From assembly GCA_033816765.1 (NCBI GenBank), contig CM066289.1, forward strand, positions 1,116,001 to 1,180,000: a stretch of DNA of 64,000 bases, written 5' to 3'. Positions 1-10,834 of the stretch are shown one piece after another. The position numbers and the translations under genes were made by a program. This DNA comes from Nothopassalora personata. Its lineage: Eukaryota; Ascomycota; Dothideomycetes; Mycosphaerellales; Mycosphaerellaceae. Below the pieces are notes generated by a model. It ran no database searches. It was not told the DNA's origin and saw nothing but the letters and a program-made list of their open reading frames with translations. The first letter of the stretch is position 1, and every line of letters begins with the position of its first letter.

Positions 1-1934
1 AATTATATAATAGTTAACCCTTAAGGTTGTATCTCTAATACTATAACTATAAACCTTAATAGTAGTTAGAACTACCTTCCTACCTTATAGGCCTCCGCTA
101 TAGACTATCTTATTTAGCACTTCGGTAGCGTATATAACCGCTATAAGGAGAGATCTAACCTTCCCTTTACTAGCTACTATACTATTCTCGGATAGTTTAA
201 GGGCTACTATACTAACTATACTCTTAATAATTACTATAATAAGTATTACGGGTAAACGACGTATATACTAAAGTTCTATAAGATATGTAATAAGTTTAAT
301 ATAGAAGAAAGGAGAAGTCGAACGCTGTCTAAAGAAAAGGTGTCGGAAAGTAATCTAAACGTATAGGCGTAGTCTATACTAAGAAATAGGGGCCCGCCCC
401 TTATACTACCCCCCTCCCCCCTTCGCCGCCTCTAGTCGTAGTGCCGCTAGATAGATACCGTCCGTATACGTATTTACGCCGGTGTTCCCTATTATCCTAC
501 CCGGAGCCTATTATCCTAGCTATTTTTATTACTTAGAGCTACTTTCTAATATTACTCTATATTGTTCTAACCTATTAATAGCGCCGCTTATTATTAGGCT
601 CGTAATAGAAAGCGTCCGAGCTACTCTTCCTTATTATCTAGCCCCGCCTATATCGAGGCGTAGTATTATTACCTAGGTACGTTTAAGGTTTGCTATTATC
701 TACTAAGTAATAATAGCTATTGTTATATATAAATAATAGGAACCTAGAATATATCTTTAGGTTCTCGTTCTCTTTTTCTTTCTTTCTTTTCCTTATTACC
801 TACCGTAAGCGTAAGTAGCCCCCCTCCTCTCCCTAGCTAAGTGTTCTTAGCCTTAGGGGGTATACAGTTACGTATCTCTTACCTACCGCTTAGGGATCCG
901 ACGTTTTCCCTACGGGTTCTAATAGATACTAATAGCATACCGTAAGTAGAAACTACTACTATTACTATATCTCCTATTAATACTATTAAGTAAGTCCGAA
1001 TAAATTTATACGAAGGCCGATATATTCTAACCGGAACGTAGTATAAAATAGCCTAACGCCGTATCTACTATATTTCCTACGCTACTACTAGCGTAGACTA
1101 CGTCTCCTAGTATATAAGTACCGGCCTCCGCTATATTCTTATTAGGGCCCGCTAATTATCCCTAGGGCGCTACTGCTCGAGCCTACTAGGCCTATAATAC
1201 TAACCGTAAGTATTACGAGAATATATATATACTACGTAGACCCCGAAGGAAAATTATCGTTAACCGCGCGTTTTAGGCCGGAGTTTACGTACGCCGCCTA
1301 CGCTAAGTAGACCCGCGCTACTAACTAGAACCGCGCGTAAGTATCCTCCCTAGCGGCATCCGCGTCTTTTCTACCGGCTTACGGTCTTTTAGTAATAACG
1401 CCCGTACTAATCTCCGCGCCGTCCTTAAAGCCTAGAAGGCTTTAAAGCCTCTCTAGCGTACTAGCGTACTCTCCCAGTAAGTTTCCCTAGTCCCCGCCTC
1501 TTTATACGCGCTTACCGGTTCTTTTAGTATAGTCGCCGCTAAGGTTATAGGTACTATAGCTAATACCTAGCTTACCTTTAGGTAGACGTATATACTACGG
1601 ACCCCGTTATAAAACTATCGCTAACTGCCTCTTTAGTCCCGGGGGCGCCCTATACAACCTCTAGCTAGGCTAGCGCCGCGTACGTTAAGCCTCGGCCTCC
1701 GCTAATTTACCTTCGGGTACCCTTGTCTTTCGCGCGGGCCGCGACCGGGCTATTATAGTATATAGCTATCTTAAAAGGGATTGGGCTCCGCTACTTTTAC
1801 GCCGGACGCCGCTAAAATAAAACGTCCTTAAACTTACCTATACCTTCTTACTTCTCTCTATCTCCTAAAAAGACTCCCTAACCTAAAAGAAACGCCTACC
1901 CTTTCCTAAACGTCTATATCTACGCTAAATCCCT
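1..1934. other. Decayed, unassigned sequence left of element B pol
   Basis: This stretch is TpA-rich and heavily RIP-mutated, with stops in every frame. It should hold the 3' end of minus-strand element B, whose pol ends near 1935. A C-rich run at about 403-421 would read as a purine-rich tract on the minus strand and could be B's polypurine tract, but I found no matching LTR on B's other side. A diverged direct duplication is visible (about 1205-1310 and 1555-1690, sharing tatatactacg followed by gaccccg). On the plus strand, 1015-1200 reads as a possible decayed coding stretch with TAG at glutamine-like places. No gene can be named. Confidence 0.4.
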
Positions 1935-2881
1935 AGTAATCCTTACCTTTTCGCCGTTTCCTCCTTCTTTTTATATCCTATACCTCCTTTAGTTTGTTAT
2001 ACGTTATTAGGTTACTATATTTCCTCTTAAAGTTATCCGCGGCTACTATATCCGCGAGGTACCCTAATAGTTCCTATATAGGCTCGTAGTATCCGGTCTA
2101 TTTTACTAGGACTTTGCGTACTCGGCCTCTACCTCTAGCCTTAGTTCTAGCGTAAAAGATCTCTTCTACCTACTACTCTTCGTAAGACTTAATTATAATA
2201 GGGTCCGGCTATTTATTATCGATCTCCTATCTAGGTAAGCAGTCTTAACTCGTAGGTCGTAGTAAGTTAGGATAGAAGACCGGGTATATCCCGTCGGGGA
2301 TCCTAGATAAGCGTATAGATAACGGCGAGATTACTTTCACTACCGTATACTTTGCGTGTCTATAGTCAATCCTCTTCTTTAGTTGTATAGTAATATAGTT
2401 ACGTAGATCTAGCTAAACTTTATCGCCTATACGATAGATTAGTACGGGCTTCCTATCCCGGTTAGCGTAGTCCTCCTATCTTTAGGCGGCTTCCGCTATA
2501 CTCGCCTAATATAGGTCTGTAATCTTTTATATCCTTTCTATAAATAGCGTTGCCCGTTACGCGGCGTCTAGCTAAGACGTCTCTAGATCCGGTTATAACT
2601 AAACGGGTAATAGCGCCTCGTATCTATATATCGCGAAGAAGGGGCTTATTCCTAGCCTAGCGTAATACCGCGCGTTTAGAGTAAGTTATACCGTAGGGAG
2701 CTAGCGTTTCTAGTCGGACTACTTATAGTTAATATAGTTTTAAAGGTAAGCCTAGACTTCCTAGTTTAATCTTTCTAGGCCTCCGTCGGTTTATAGGTAG
2801 TAAGCGGAGCTAAGCCTCTATTTTATACCGGTTAAACGATAGAAGGTCCTTTAGAAGGTGCTCGTCTAGTTAGTACCCCGG
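1935..2881 (-). pseudogene. Element B pol, 3' part (integrase C-half and chromodomain), RIP-mutated
   Basis: Read on the minus strand, this is the end of a Ty3/gypsy pol. Right next to 2881 the frame gives an integrase-core pattern (SNRGTNWTSTFW...AYYPQTDGG), meaning the D-to-E part of the DDE core, ending in the catalytic-glutamate region. At about 2185-1995 a chromodomain is legible (VEEI..., VK-stop-TGYYEPI, where the stops replace Trp or Gln). Stops are mostly TAG, as expected for CpA-to-TpA mutation. The frame continues exactly at 10835 on the other side of element A, so A split this integrase. The 5-bp duplication cccgg at the junctions falls inside the codons for the RG.TN stretch. Confidence 0.75.
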
Positions 2882-3316
2882 TGTTACGGTTCGGATGAAG
2901 GACGGTGTAGGACGTAGCATAGGGAGGAAGAATTAGAAGACAAGAACCAATCGCTAGGAAGAGAAAGGGACCCTACGTCCGGGTTACGTGCACGACCGCG
3001 CGCTTAGTGCATGGTCGAACACGACCGTAGAAGTAGCGTATAGACGTACACGACTACACGACTAGACGACCGGTCGAGTGGACAGACGGACGTCTAACAC
3101 CGGATAGCATACGAGCCTCCTTTGTATTTAGGAACGCTAGAAACCCTTATGGTTCTAACGCGTTCAACTCATGTTACTATCTCACTAATTGGAATACAAC
3201 TCTTATTCCTATCATTCATCTTCGCTTAGCTTACTCTAGCCTCTCTAAAGAATAATACCGCTACGTGACTTGACTTATCTCTCCTTTAAGATTAGCCCTA
3301 GAACGAGATAATAACA
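2882..3316 (+). repeat. Element A 5' LTR
   Basis: The LTR starts tgttacgg and ends ataataaca. About twenty single-base differences separate it from the 3' LTR. Nearly all are C/T or G/A in CpA or TpG context, and in most the 3' copy is the mutated one. A TATA-like tgtattta lies at 3123-3130, about 30 bases before gcgttcaa (3160-3167), which is the proposed transcript start and self-priming arm. Confidence 0.9.
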
Positions 3317-3326
3317 CTTTAAACGC
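3317..3326 (+). promoter_or_regulatory. Element A primer-binding site, probably self-priming
   Basis: Directly after the 5' LTR comes ctttaaacgc. It complements gcgttcaa at 3160-3167 in the LTR if one TpG-to-TpA change is undone. Elements G and H show the same pairing. No tRNA-type TGG start is present, so Tf1-like self-priming is inferred. Confidence 0.55.
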
Positions 3327-3360
3327 CCTTAGGATAAGCGCTACTTAAGCAGCTAGTAGG

Positions 3361-5365
3361 GGAACACCCGCCCCTAGCGAAGTAGGAAGTATCCGCCGTG
3401 CGCTACTATAACAGACCACTACGAAGGACGATGAGTCTAATAACGATAACGAGCCTACCCTAAGGAAGAACGACGTTAAGGCTACTAAGCTAGACCTCTT
3501 CTATAGAGATAGGGCTAAGTTCGACGACTAGATTAATTAGATGGATATGTATCTTATGTTCAACCTAGTCGATGCCGATAAAAGAACTATCTTCGCTATT
3601 ACGTACCTTCGCGGAAGTGCGTAGAACTGGATTAAACCTTACCTCAAGGAATACCTTAAAGGTATAGGACGATTAGACCCTACCGGAATGTTTAGGAGCT
3701 ATACCCTTTTTAAAGAAAAGATGAAGTTAATCTTTAGAACCTCGAACGAAGTCTAATAGGCTATACGAATCACTTAACACCTAAAACAGAAGACGTCTAC
3801 TTTAGAGTATACCGCTAAATTCGAGGAATACGGACAAATTACCGGATAGGACTAGACGGCGTTAATAACTATGTTCCGACGTGGACTTAAAGACTCCGTT
3901 AAGGACGAGTTAATAAGACACGGGGGACGGATCACTAACCTCGAAGAGCTAATAAAGGCGTCGATTAACATCGATGACTAGCTCTAGGAACGACACTAGG
4001 AAAAGAAATACGACTCTAAAGTAGGAGGAATAGTAGGATACGCTCCGGATCGCAGACTCTTAGGAGGATACGTTACGAAGGGAGAATTCTTACGACAAAG
4101 CTAGCTCTACTATAGACTATAGCTAATAGAACTAGACGTTACCTAACGAGGACGGAAGATCGATAAGAGTAGGGGCTACGGAAAGCCCTTTAAAGGAAAA
4201 GGAAAACTCATATACTATGCCTATAGTAAGGAAGGTCACATAGCGCGGGATTGCTACGGTAAAAATATAGTGCGCCGCGAGCAATTTAATATAATGCAAC
4301 CCCGAACTAGTAAATCCGAGAGTAGCGTTAGATCTCGAGGAGATACCGACTATACTCGGAGAGTAGTAGAGAGAGCTAACAATAGAAGTACGATACCTCT
4401 CCTAGACCCCTTAGAAGGACGAGGAGGATACTATAGGCAGCAAATAGTAGTTATTCTATTTAATGCGAAGAACCAACTACGACAGTTTAATATAATAATA
4501 CGAAGAGTCAACTACGAGACCAAATCCGAGTCTCGAAATAGTTATAGAAGCCTTTATTAGCGATTCTATTACTAAGACTCGTGTTAAATCCACTACGCCG
4601 CGAAATTAGGCGTAGGGTATTAGCCTTAGCAACTACGAGGAACCCTAGGAGCGACGTATAGGCAAAACGCTACGCTCCGAGAAGTAGACATCGACGAATC
4701 CTACTTCGACGAAGATAGAAGCGATAAAGAAAATCAGGACCTAGGATAGAACGGATCGTAGTTACTAGAACCATAAGAAGAAAGTTAAGAAACTACCGGG
4801 CTAAATACTATTAAGGAAGAATAGGATCCGGAAGAATTAAGCGAAGAAGATTCCTCCGAAGGAGAAGAGAGCGACACTAACGACGATAATAAACAACTTA
4901 CCTTTAAGGTAGATATACCTAAGAAACTGTACGACATAATTATCTACCTATAAAGAAGGCACGAGGAATTCCTACCTAAGATAGGTAGACGAAGGAAGCT
5001 ACACTCTATTAAGTTTAATAAGACACTCGACACCCTACGAGGCATAGCCTAGGGATACCTACTTATAGAAACAACCGAGAATCTAGCAACCGCCGTTATA
5101 GAACGACTACCGATAGGAAGCCGAATAATAGGAACCGGATATCTTATACCGTTAGGAACATTTATATCGAATGAATTACGTAATATAGTATAACACGCAC
5201 GCGCACTCTACTTAGAAACGTAGAAGATCTAGGAACGCAACAGATTACAAGTGTAGACATAGGGTAACGGGCTATAGGTTCTAGCCGAAGCCTCTAGGCA
5301 CGAAGTATAGCGAACTACATACTATTTGGGAAAAGGATTAGCTCCCTAGGAATAAGCGACCGGAG
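3361..5365 (+). pseudogene. Element A gag, RIP-mutated
   Basis: This is homologous to the intact gag of element G (764 aa). Recognisable landmarks: the N-terminal block (aacacccgcccct...) although the start codon is lost, a zinc knuckle at 4213-4254, and an acidic C-terminal region with clustered GAA/GAC codons (about 4690-4890). In the knuckle, the first two cysteines of C-x2-C-x4-H-x4-C read TAC and TAT (Tyr), the His and the last Cys being intact; both are TpG-to-TpA changes. The frame aligned to G's stop ends at TAA 5363-5365. The first 800 bases differ much more from H than the rest does. Many TAG stops make it non-functional. Confidence 0.85.
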
Positions 5366-5381
5366 GGAGTTATGCAATACT
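5338..5381 (+). promoter_or_regulatory. Element A -1 frameshift signal (relic)
   Basis: The heptamer GGGAAAA lies at 5338-5344, followed after 5 bases by the stem 5350-5357 / 5374-5381 (agctccct with agggagtt, one G-T pair). It sits just before the gag stop, as in G and H, and has survived RIP. Confidence 0.7.
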
Positions 5382-8300
5382 TAGGCTTACGTATCGATAT
5401 TAAACACAGTTTTCTAGACACAAGTAATCGTTAACGGACATAAGACTAGTGTTATAATCGACTTAGGAGTAGCGGGGAATTTTATCTCCGAGTCTTTTAT
5501 AAGAAGAAACGGGTTCGCTACCCTAAAGAAGAAATAGGGTTACGAGTTAATTGCGGTAGACGGATTATCGTTACCTAGCGTAGAATAGGAGACGATACCA
5601 TTGCTACTAGCTATCTAACAGTACTACGAGAATATTACCTTAGATGTTACTAATATAGCTAGTTATAATATAGTATTAGGTATGCCTTAGTTAAGAAAGC
5701 ACAATCTAGTAATCGACTAGAGAAGAGGAGTACTTACATTTAGGGAATGCGATTGCGTTGTCGACATTTAGCCTACGTAGTAGTAGCGTTTACTAGTAGA
5801 TAAGGCAAGGAAACAGCTAAACGAGATATAGCTTACGCCGACTAGAAGGATAGAAGAACTACCTTCGACCGGGATAGACACTAGCGTAGGGCCGCCGGGT
5901 CACGAAGTCACTAGAAGTAATAGAAGTAACGCACTATCGAAGAATACTAACATCTTAGAGTTAAGTATTCCTAAGGAGTATCGTAAGTGGTCGCGACTCT
6001 TTAAAGAGGAGAGAGGCAAAACCGCCTTACCTAAGCACCGCCTATAGGATTATAAGATTAACATTTAGCTAGGGAAAGAGCCTCTATAGGGACCCCTATA
6101 TTAAATGTCTAAGAAAGAGCTATAGACCCTACGAGAATAGCTAAAGGAGAAGCTAGCTAAAGGATAGATAAGAAGATCTACCTTAAGTGTAGGAACTCTA
6201 TGCATGTTTGTTCTAAAAGCAAACGGGAAGTTACGACTCGTATAAGACTATAGGAAGTTAAACGAGATTACGATTAAGAACCGATACCCGCTACCTAACA
6301 TCGAAGAAGCACAAGATAGATTAAGCGGATCGGACTAGTACACGAAGATTAACCTACGAGATACCTTCTATACTATACGAATAGTAGAAGGAGAAGAATG
6401 GAAAACCGCTTTTAGAATAAGATACGGACTTTACGAATTCTTAGTTATACTAATAGGATTAACTAACGTACCCGTATCCTATTAGGACCTTATTAACGAA
6501 ACACTTAGAGACTTACTCGACGTATGCGTTATCGCTTATATAGACGACATATTAGTCTACACGAAAGGATCCCTTTAGAATTACGTAAAGCAAGTCTAGG
6601 ACGTATTCGAACGACTTACGCGTTTAGGATTTAAGACGGCACTAGAGAAATGCGAATTCTATAAGAAAGAAGTTAAATTCTTAGGCTTTACTATTAGTAC
6701 TATAGGGATAACGATCGACCCTACGAAGACATAGTCAATTAGAGAATAGCTAGAACCGAAAACAGTTAAGGACGTATAATTATTCCTTAGACTAGCGAAC
6801 TACAACCGGAAATTTATTAAGGACTACGTAAAGATAGCAGCACTAATAACGATACTTACGAGAAAAGACGTTACTTAGAAATAGGGAAAGGAACAGATTA
6901 AAGCATTTAAGAAACTTAAGGAACAATACGCTTTAGCCCCTACGCTTCGACTATTCGATAGTAGTAAGGAAGTCCACATCGAGACCGATGCGTCTAATAT
7001 AGCAATAGGCGTATATCTAACATAGACATACGATAGGTAGAGACACCTAGTAGCCTATTACTCCCGGAAAATAACTACAGCGGAATAGAACTACGACATC
7101 TATAATAAAGAGCTTCTAGCCATTATTGCTACTATGCAACATTAGAGAGTATATATCGAGGGCCTACCAAAGTTAACGATTCTTTCTAACTATAAGAATC
7201 TTACGTACTTCACGACGACGAAAGAACTTACCCGAAGGCAAGCCCGCTAGTCGGAGCTACTAGGACAGTATAAGTTCGAAATTAAATATTCTCTAGGACG
7301 AGAGAACGGCCGCGCCGACGCGCTAAGCCGAAGAAGCGACTATATAGAAGGAAAAGAACTAGTACAACATAAAATATTAAAGACGAACCCCGACGGAAGT
7401 CTTAGTGCTAACATAAGAGAATTTAATAACATCGTACGGATATTAGGCGATAGGGACGAACAATTCCCTATATCGCAAGGAAAATACTAAGTTCCTAAGA
7501 ATCGAGAAGAAGAATGCATACGATAACATTACGACGGACTAACTTATAGACACCCTAGAACTTTAAAAACAATAGACCTAATATAACGCAGTTTCTCATT
7601 TCTATAGATAAGACTTAAGGTGTTACGCTACATTAAACAATGCGTACACTACTAACGAAATAAGGCTACGAGACATGCAAAATACGGTTACCTACAGTTT
7701 AGGACACTACCGACGAAACCATGGGACGAAGTCATAATAGACTTTATTACGAAACTCCTACCGTTAAGAGATTAAGTTACGAAACAACTATACGACATAA
7801 TACTAGTTATAGTTAATAGACTTATAAAATACGTATACTTTATTCCTACATTGGAAACATATAATGTAGAGCAGCTCGGATACCTCGTACTAGATAGACT
7901 TATCCGATACTACGGATTCCCTTAAACGTTTATAACGGACAGAGATAAGCTATTTACATCGAACTACTAGAAAACGCTTATAGAAACGATTAGAATTAGA
8001 TATAAGCTGTTAATAGCATATTATCTAGAAATAGACGGATAAACCGAGAGGATGAATTAAACGCTAGAACAATATCTACGACACTATATTAACTACGCAT
8101 AAGACAACTGGGTTTCATTACTACTAATAGCGCAGATCGCACTAAATAACTACAAATCGGAGACAACTTTAACGACGCTATTCTATACGAACTTTAGTAA
8201 AGATCCTAACCTATTTAGAACACCTAGATCTTACCTATAAGCCGAAAGAGTAATTATAACGACGGATACTCTTAAGAAAGTGCATAAAGAAACACGTAAG

Positions 8301-8544
8301 GCAATCGAAGATGTATAATAAAAACTGTCTTAATAACGGTAGGACATAAGAAAAATAGCACCTCTACTAAAAGAGGGGGATAAGGTCTATCTCCTTATAA
8401 AAAACTTAAGAACAAGAAGATAGACTAAGAAACTAGATTACATTAAAGTCGGACCATTTTTTATCGATAAAGTTATAGGACTAGTTAACTACCGCCTACG
8501 ACTACTACTAGACGCGAAAATCTACCTAGTCTTCTATATCTCTA

Positions 8545-8622
8545 GTCGTCCTATAGAGAGCGCCTTCACGCGGCGGACGACGTAAGTATCTTCGTTACGA
8601 CGAAGAGAAACTAAGACTCTCT
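8545..8622 (+). ncRNA. HDV-like self-cleaving ribozyme at the 5' end of S1
   Basis: The fold follows the HDV double pseudoknot in order and size. P1 pairs 8545-8551 with 8575-8581 (GTCGTCC/GGACGAC, 7 bp, first base G). P3 pairs GCC 8562-8564 with GGC 8572-8574, closing a 7-base loop TTCACGC. P4 pairs 8590-8595 with 8600-8605 (CTTCGT/ACGAAG). P2 pairs 8555-8560 with 8617-8622 (AGAGAG/CTCTCT). The J4/2 strand contains CTAAG with the predicted catalytic C at 8611, the same five bases as in the HDV antigenomic ribozyme. Cleavage would fall exactly before base 8545, the element's first base as set independently by the target duplication. Activity is inferred, not shown. P1.1 would be weak (one clear G-C pair). 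Confidence 0.82.
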
Positions 8623-9328
8623 CTCTCGAAAAATACAAGCCTACTCGACTCGAAACAAGAAAAGACAGGTCGGACGAACCGAACGAACGAGATACGCTCA
8701 AAATCTACAAACAAGAACTCCGGAACTGCGAGAAGGGAAAGCGACGTACATAGCGTACACGTCGCTCGAACAACGAAGGCGCTGTCTACCTGTCGTCCCG
8801 GCAAACCACGTAAACTGCCGGCTGGAACCAAGAGAGGCGTTTAGGGGCGCAAACCACGTATACTGCACGGCTGGAACCAAGAGAGGCCGAGGGGGGGACG
8901 ACAGCGAGGCCACTGCGACCGAGGAGCTACACTCGAGACCGGAGAACGCGACTGGATTGAAACAGAGGCAACGGGTGTTTCTTGGGATTTTGCTCGGTGC
9001 GTACGGGTACGGCCGGCTTGGCTTTTTAAAACAAGAACGAGACACGGGCGCAAAACTTGTCTCGCCCGGGGCAAGGCGACAAACCGCAATTCTCGACAAG
9101 ACACGACTACCGGGTACGCGCGTACTACGCCGCAATATATTCGATTTACGGTTCGAATAGCGAGCGTTGCTCGCATCTTTTAAGGAGTTTTTACGTCCGG
9201 GGTACGACGGGGCTTTTCTCCTTCTCTCAAATCTCAAATTTTGGTCTCGTTCTCGAGACCCGTGTTGCATAGTCTTTGACTCAAATAGCACGTTAATGGA
9301 ATAATCAATCAATAATCAATCAATCAAA
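8545..9328 (+). mobile_element. S1: SINE-like retroelement with 5' HDV-like ribozyme, 784 bp
   Basis: S1 is an unmutated, GC-richer insert in the middle of element A pol. It is flanked by a perfect 13-bp direct repeat, ttctatatctcta (8532-8544 and 9329-9341). Element H at 46322-46336 shows the same place empty with one copy of the target. The 3' end is a simple-repeat tail of aatc units. A second copy, S2 (29795-30553), has a different target duplication and a shorter tail. Variable-length target repeats, a repetitive tail and no LTR or TIR fit target-primed reverse transcription by a LINE. The inside holds a 48-bp-period duplication (8801-8838 and 8849-8887). Frames are not kept between S1 and S2, so it is probably non-coding and non-autonomous. 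Confidence 0.85.
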
Positions 9329-9597
9329 TTCTATATCTCTAAGTTAGAACCCGTAGACGCCGAAACACCCTACTAGGAGAGCTTCTATTTCGAACTAGAA
9401 GTAGAAAACGAATTTAAAGTCGAAAAAATCCTAGATAAGAAAGGTTAGCAATACCTTATTAAGTAGAAAGGATACGACGAATTAGAAAATACCTAGGAAC
9501 TAAAACAAAACCTACAAAACTATTAGCAAAAGATTCGACAATACTAAAAACGGGTCCGCCGATACGACTAACGACAATCGATCTCTCGGCCGACGAG

Positions 9598-9671
9598 CGA
9601 CTAGGGTAGGAATCGAACCTACGACCTTAAGAGTGTAGACAGCTTACGCTCTACTACTAAGCTATATAACT
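9598..9671 (-). tRNA. tRNA-like unit inside element A (pseudo-tRNA)
   Basis: On the minus strand there is a perfect B-box (GGTTCGATTCC) in a 5-bp T-stem (GTAGG/CCTAC), a five-base variable loop and a D-arm preceded by TAGC. The anticodon arm is 19 rather than 17 bases long, so the anticodon cannot be assigned safely. The 5' acceptor strand is decayed here but pairs well in the sister copy at 46588-46661. It lies between pol and the antisense ORF, antisense to gag-pol. Several bases look like RIP products, for example TAG for TGG in the D-loop. It is unlikely to give a working tRNA. Confidence 0.65.
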
Positions 9672-9847
9672 AGGTTTAATAAGGGAAACGGAGAACTTAC
9701 ATAAACATATCTCCTATAAGAAACTAACACCTATCTACTAGAGGGGCTAGCGCTCGAAGAAGCTACTACGGCTTCCTTAAGGGTCGGATATAACTAGAGG
9801 GCATTATCCGGAATTATCGAAAGGTCCTCCTAGGAAGGAATCAACAT

Positions 9848-10255
9848 CTAGAAAACCCCCTCTAGCTCTTCGGGGCTACCTTTAGGAACGAGAAGACAGG
9901 ACGAAGGCGCGGAAAGGGCATCGATACCTACGCTCGGTAAACTACGAAGATCCTCGAAATCCTTCGCTATCGCCTTTTCCTCCCTATCCTTAGTAACGCG
10001 TAGCTGTTTCCTAAGACGATGTACCTTTAACATCGCCTCTGTTACCTTCTCTTTAGCCTTATTAAGCTCTCGCTTTAGCTTTCGACGCTAGTTACGAAGC
10101 CGCTCCTACTTAGTCTACGTAATAGTTACGTTACACTTAATACCCTTACGAACGCACTCCGAACAACACCTAAAGCGCACATCCACTACATAACGAGGAC
10201 TCTTCTTTCCTTTAGGTACTCTAGCCTTTCGACAACTAGAACATAGGGATGGCAT
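9848..10255 (-). pseudogene. Element A antisense ORF, Cys-rich plus coiled coil, RIP-mutated
   Basis: Reading from ATG 10255 on the minus strand gives MPSLCSSCRKAR..., then RFRCCSECVRKGIKCNV, then a Lys/Glu/Arg-rich stretch typical of a coiled coil (about 10115-9930), ending at TAG 9848. Three internal TAG codons lie at about 10120-10080. The cysteine pattern C-x2-C ... C-x2-C-x6-C matches the outer part of the cluster in G's antisense protein, but the third Cys is not at the same spacing, and the N-terminal extension is shorter. It occupies the same place (between pol and 3' LTR, opposite strand) as in G and H, which supports a real conserved gene. Confidence 0.75.
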
Positions 10256-10388
10256 CTCGCGGCCCTCGGCTTCGATGCCTAGTGCTTAACGTTCGCGGCG
10301 CTCCTAACGTATTAGCTACTCACCGCTTATAGTAAAAGATAGGAACTTATAGGAGAAGAAAGAAAACTCGAGGACGAGTTTTAGTAGG

Positions 10389-10834
10389 AAGGGGGATAGT
10401 GTTACGGTTCGGATAAAGGACGGTGTAGGACGTAGTATAGGGAGGAAGAATTAGAAGATAAGAACTAATTGCTAGGAAGAGAAAGGGACCCTACGTCCGG
10501 GTCACGTGCACGACCGCGCGCTTAGTGCATAGTCGAACACGACCGTAGAAGTAGCGTATAGACGTACACAACCACACGACTAGACGACCGGTCGAGTAGA
10601 TAGACGGACGTCTAACACCGGATAGTATACGAGCCTCCTTTATATTTAGGAACGCTAGAAACCCTTATAGTTCTAACGCGTTTAACTTATGTTACTATCT
10701 CACTAATTGGAATACAACTCTTATTCCTATCATTTATCTTCGCTTAGCTTGCTCTAGCCTCTCTAAAGAATAATACCGCTACGTGACTTAACTTATCTCT
10801 CCTTTAAGATTAGCCCTAGACCGAGACAATAATA
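10389..10834 (+). repeat. Element A polypurine tract and 3' LTR
   Basis: The purine tract aagggggatag (10389-10399) abuts the 3' LTR (10400-10834). The LTR ends in ata where the 5' copy has aca, a CpA-to-TpA change. cccgg follows as target duplication. Overall this copy is more RIP-mutated than the 5' LTR. Confidence 0.9.

Larger units (their letters stand above)
5382..9548 (+). pseudogene. Element A pol (protease-RT-RNase H-integrase-chromodomain), RIP-mutated and split by S1
   Basis: This relic aligns along its length with the intact pol of G. Visible blocks: protease region near 5450-5500 (DS/LG of the active site decayed), reverse transcriptase around 6180-6650 with a YIDDILVYT version of the YMDD box near 6535-6560, RNase H near 6975-7300, integrase zinc-binding and core from about 7500 to 8100, and a chromodomain at about 9405-9530. 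S1 with its duplicated target occupies 8545-9341, between integrase C-terminus and chromodomain. Stops are almost all TAG or TAA at expected Trp/Gln codons. Pol would be entered by -1 frameshift at 5338. Confidence 0.85.
2882..10834 (+). mobile_element. Element A: RIP-mutated Ty3/gypsy chromovirus, LTR to LTR
   Basis: A has two 435-bp LTRs (2882-3316 and 10400-10834) starting tgttacggttcgg. It is flanked by a perfect 5-bp target-site duplication cccgg (2877-2881 and 10835-10839). Order inside: primer-binding site, gag, pol with chromodomain, tRNA-like unit (minus), antisense ORF (minus), polypurine tract. The second half of gag and all of pol are nearly identical to element H at 40691, whereas the gag N-terminal half is clearly diverged, so A is a mosaic. 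S1 interrupts its pol at 8545. All reading frames carry TAG/TAA stops from RIP. Confidence 0.93.

Noticed and set aside
9150..9158. B-box-like ggttcgaat near the 3' end of S1
   Set aside because: There is no A-box at a suitable distance before it, and it lies far from the 5' end. It is not convincing as a pol III promoter.
8698..9312. Minus-strand 204-aa ORF in S1
   Set aside because: Small indels in S2 break it into different frames, so it is not under coding constraint.
9598..9671. Functional host tRNA gene
   Set aside because: The acceptor stem is decayed in A, the anticodon arm is two bases too long and the D-loop is mutated. It lies within a transposon in both copies.
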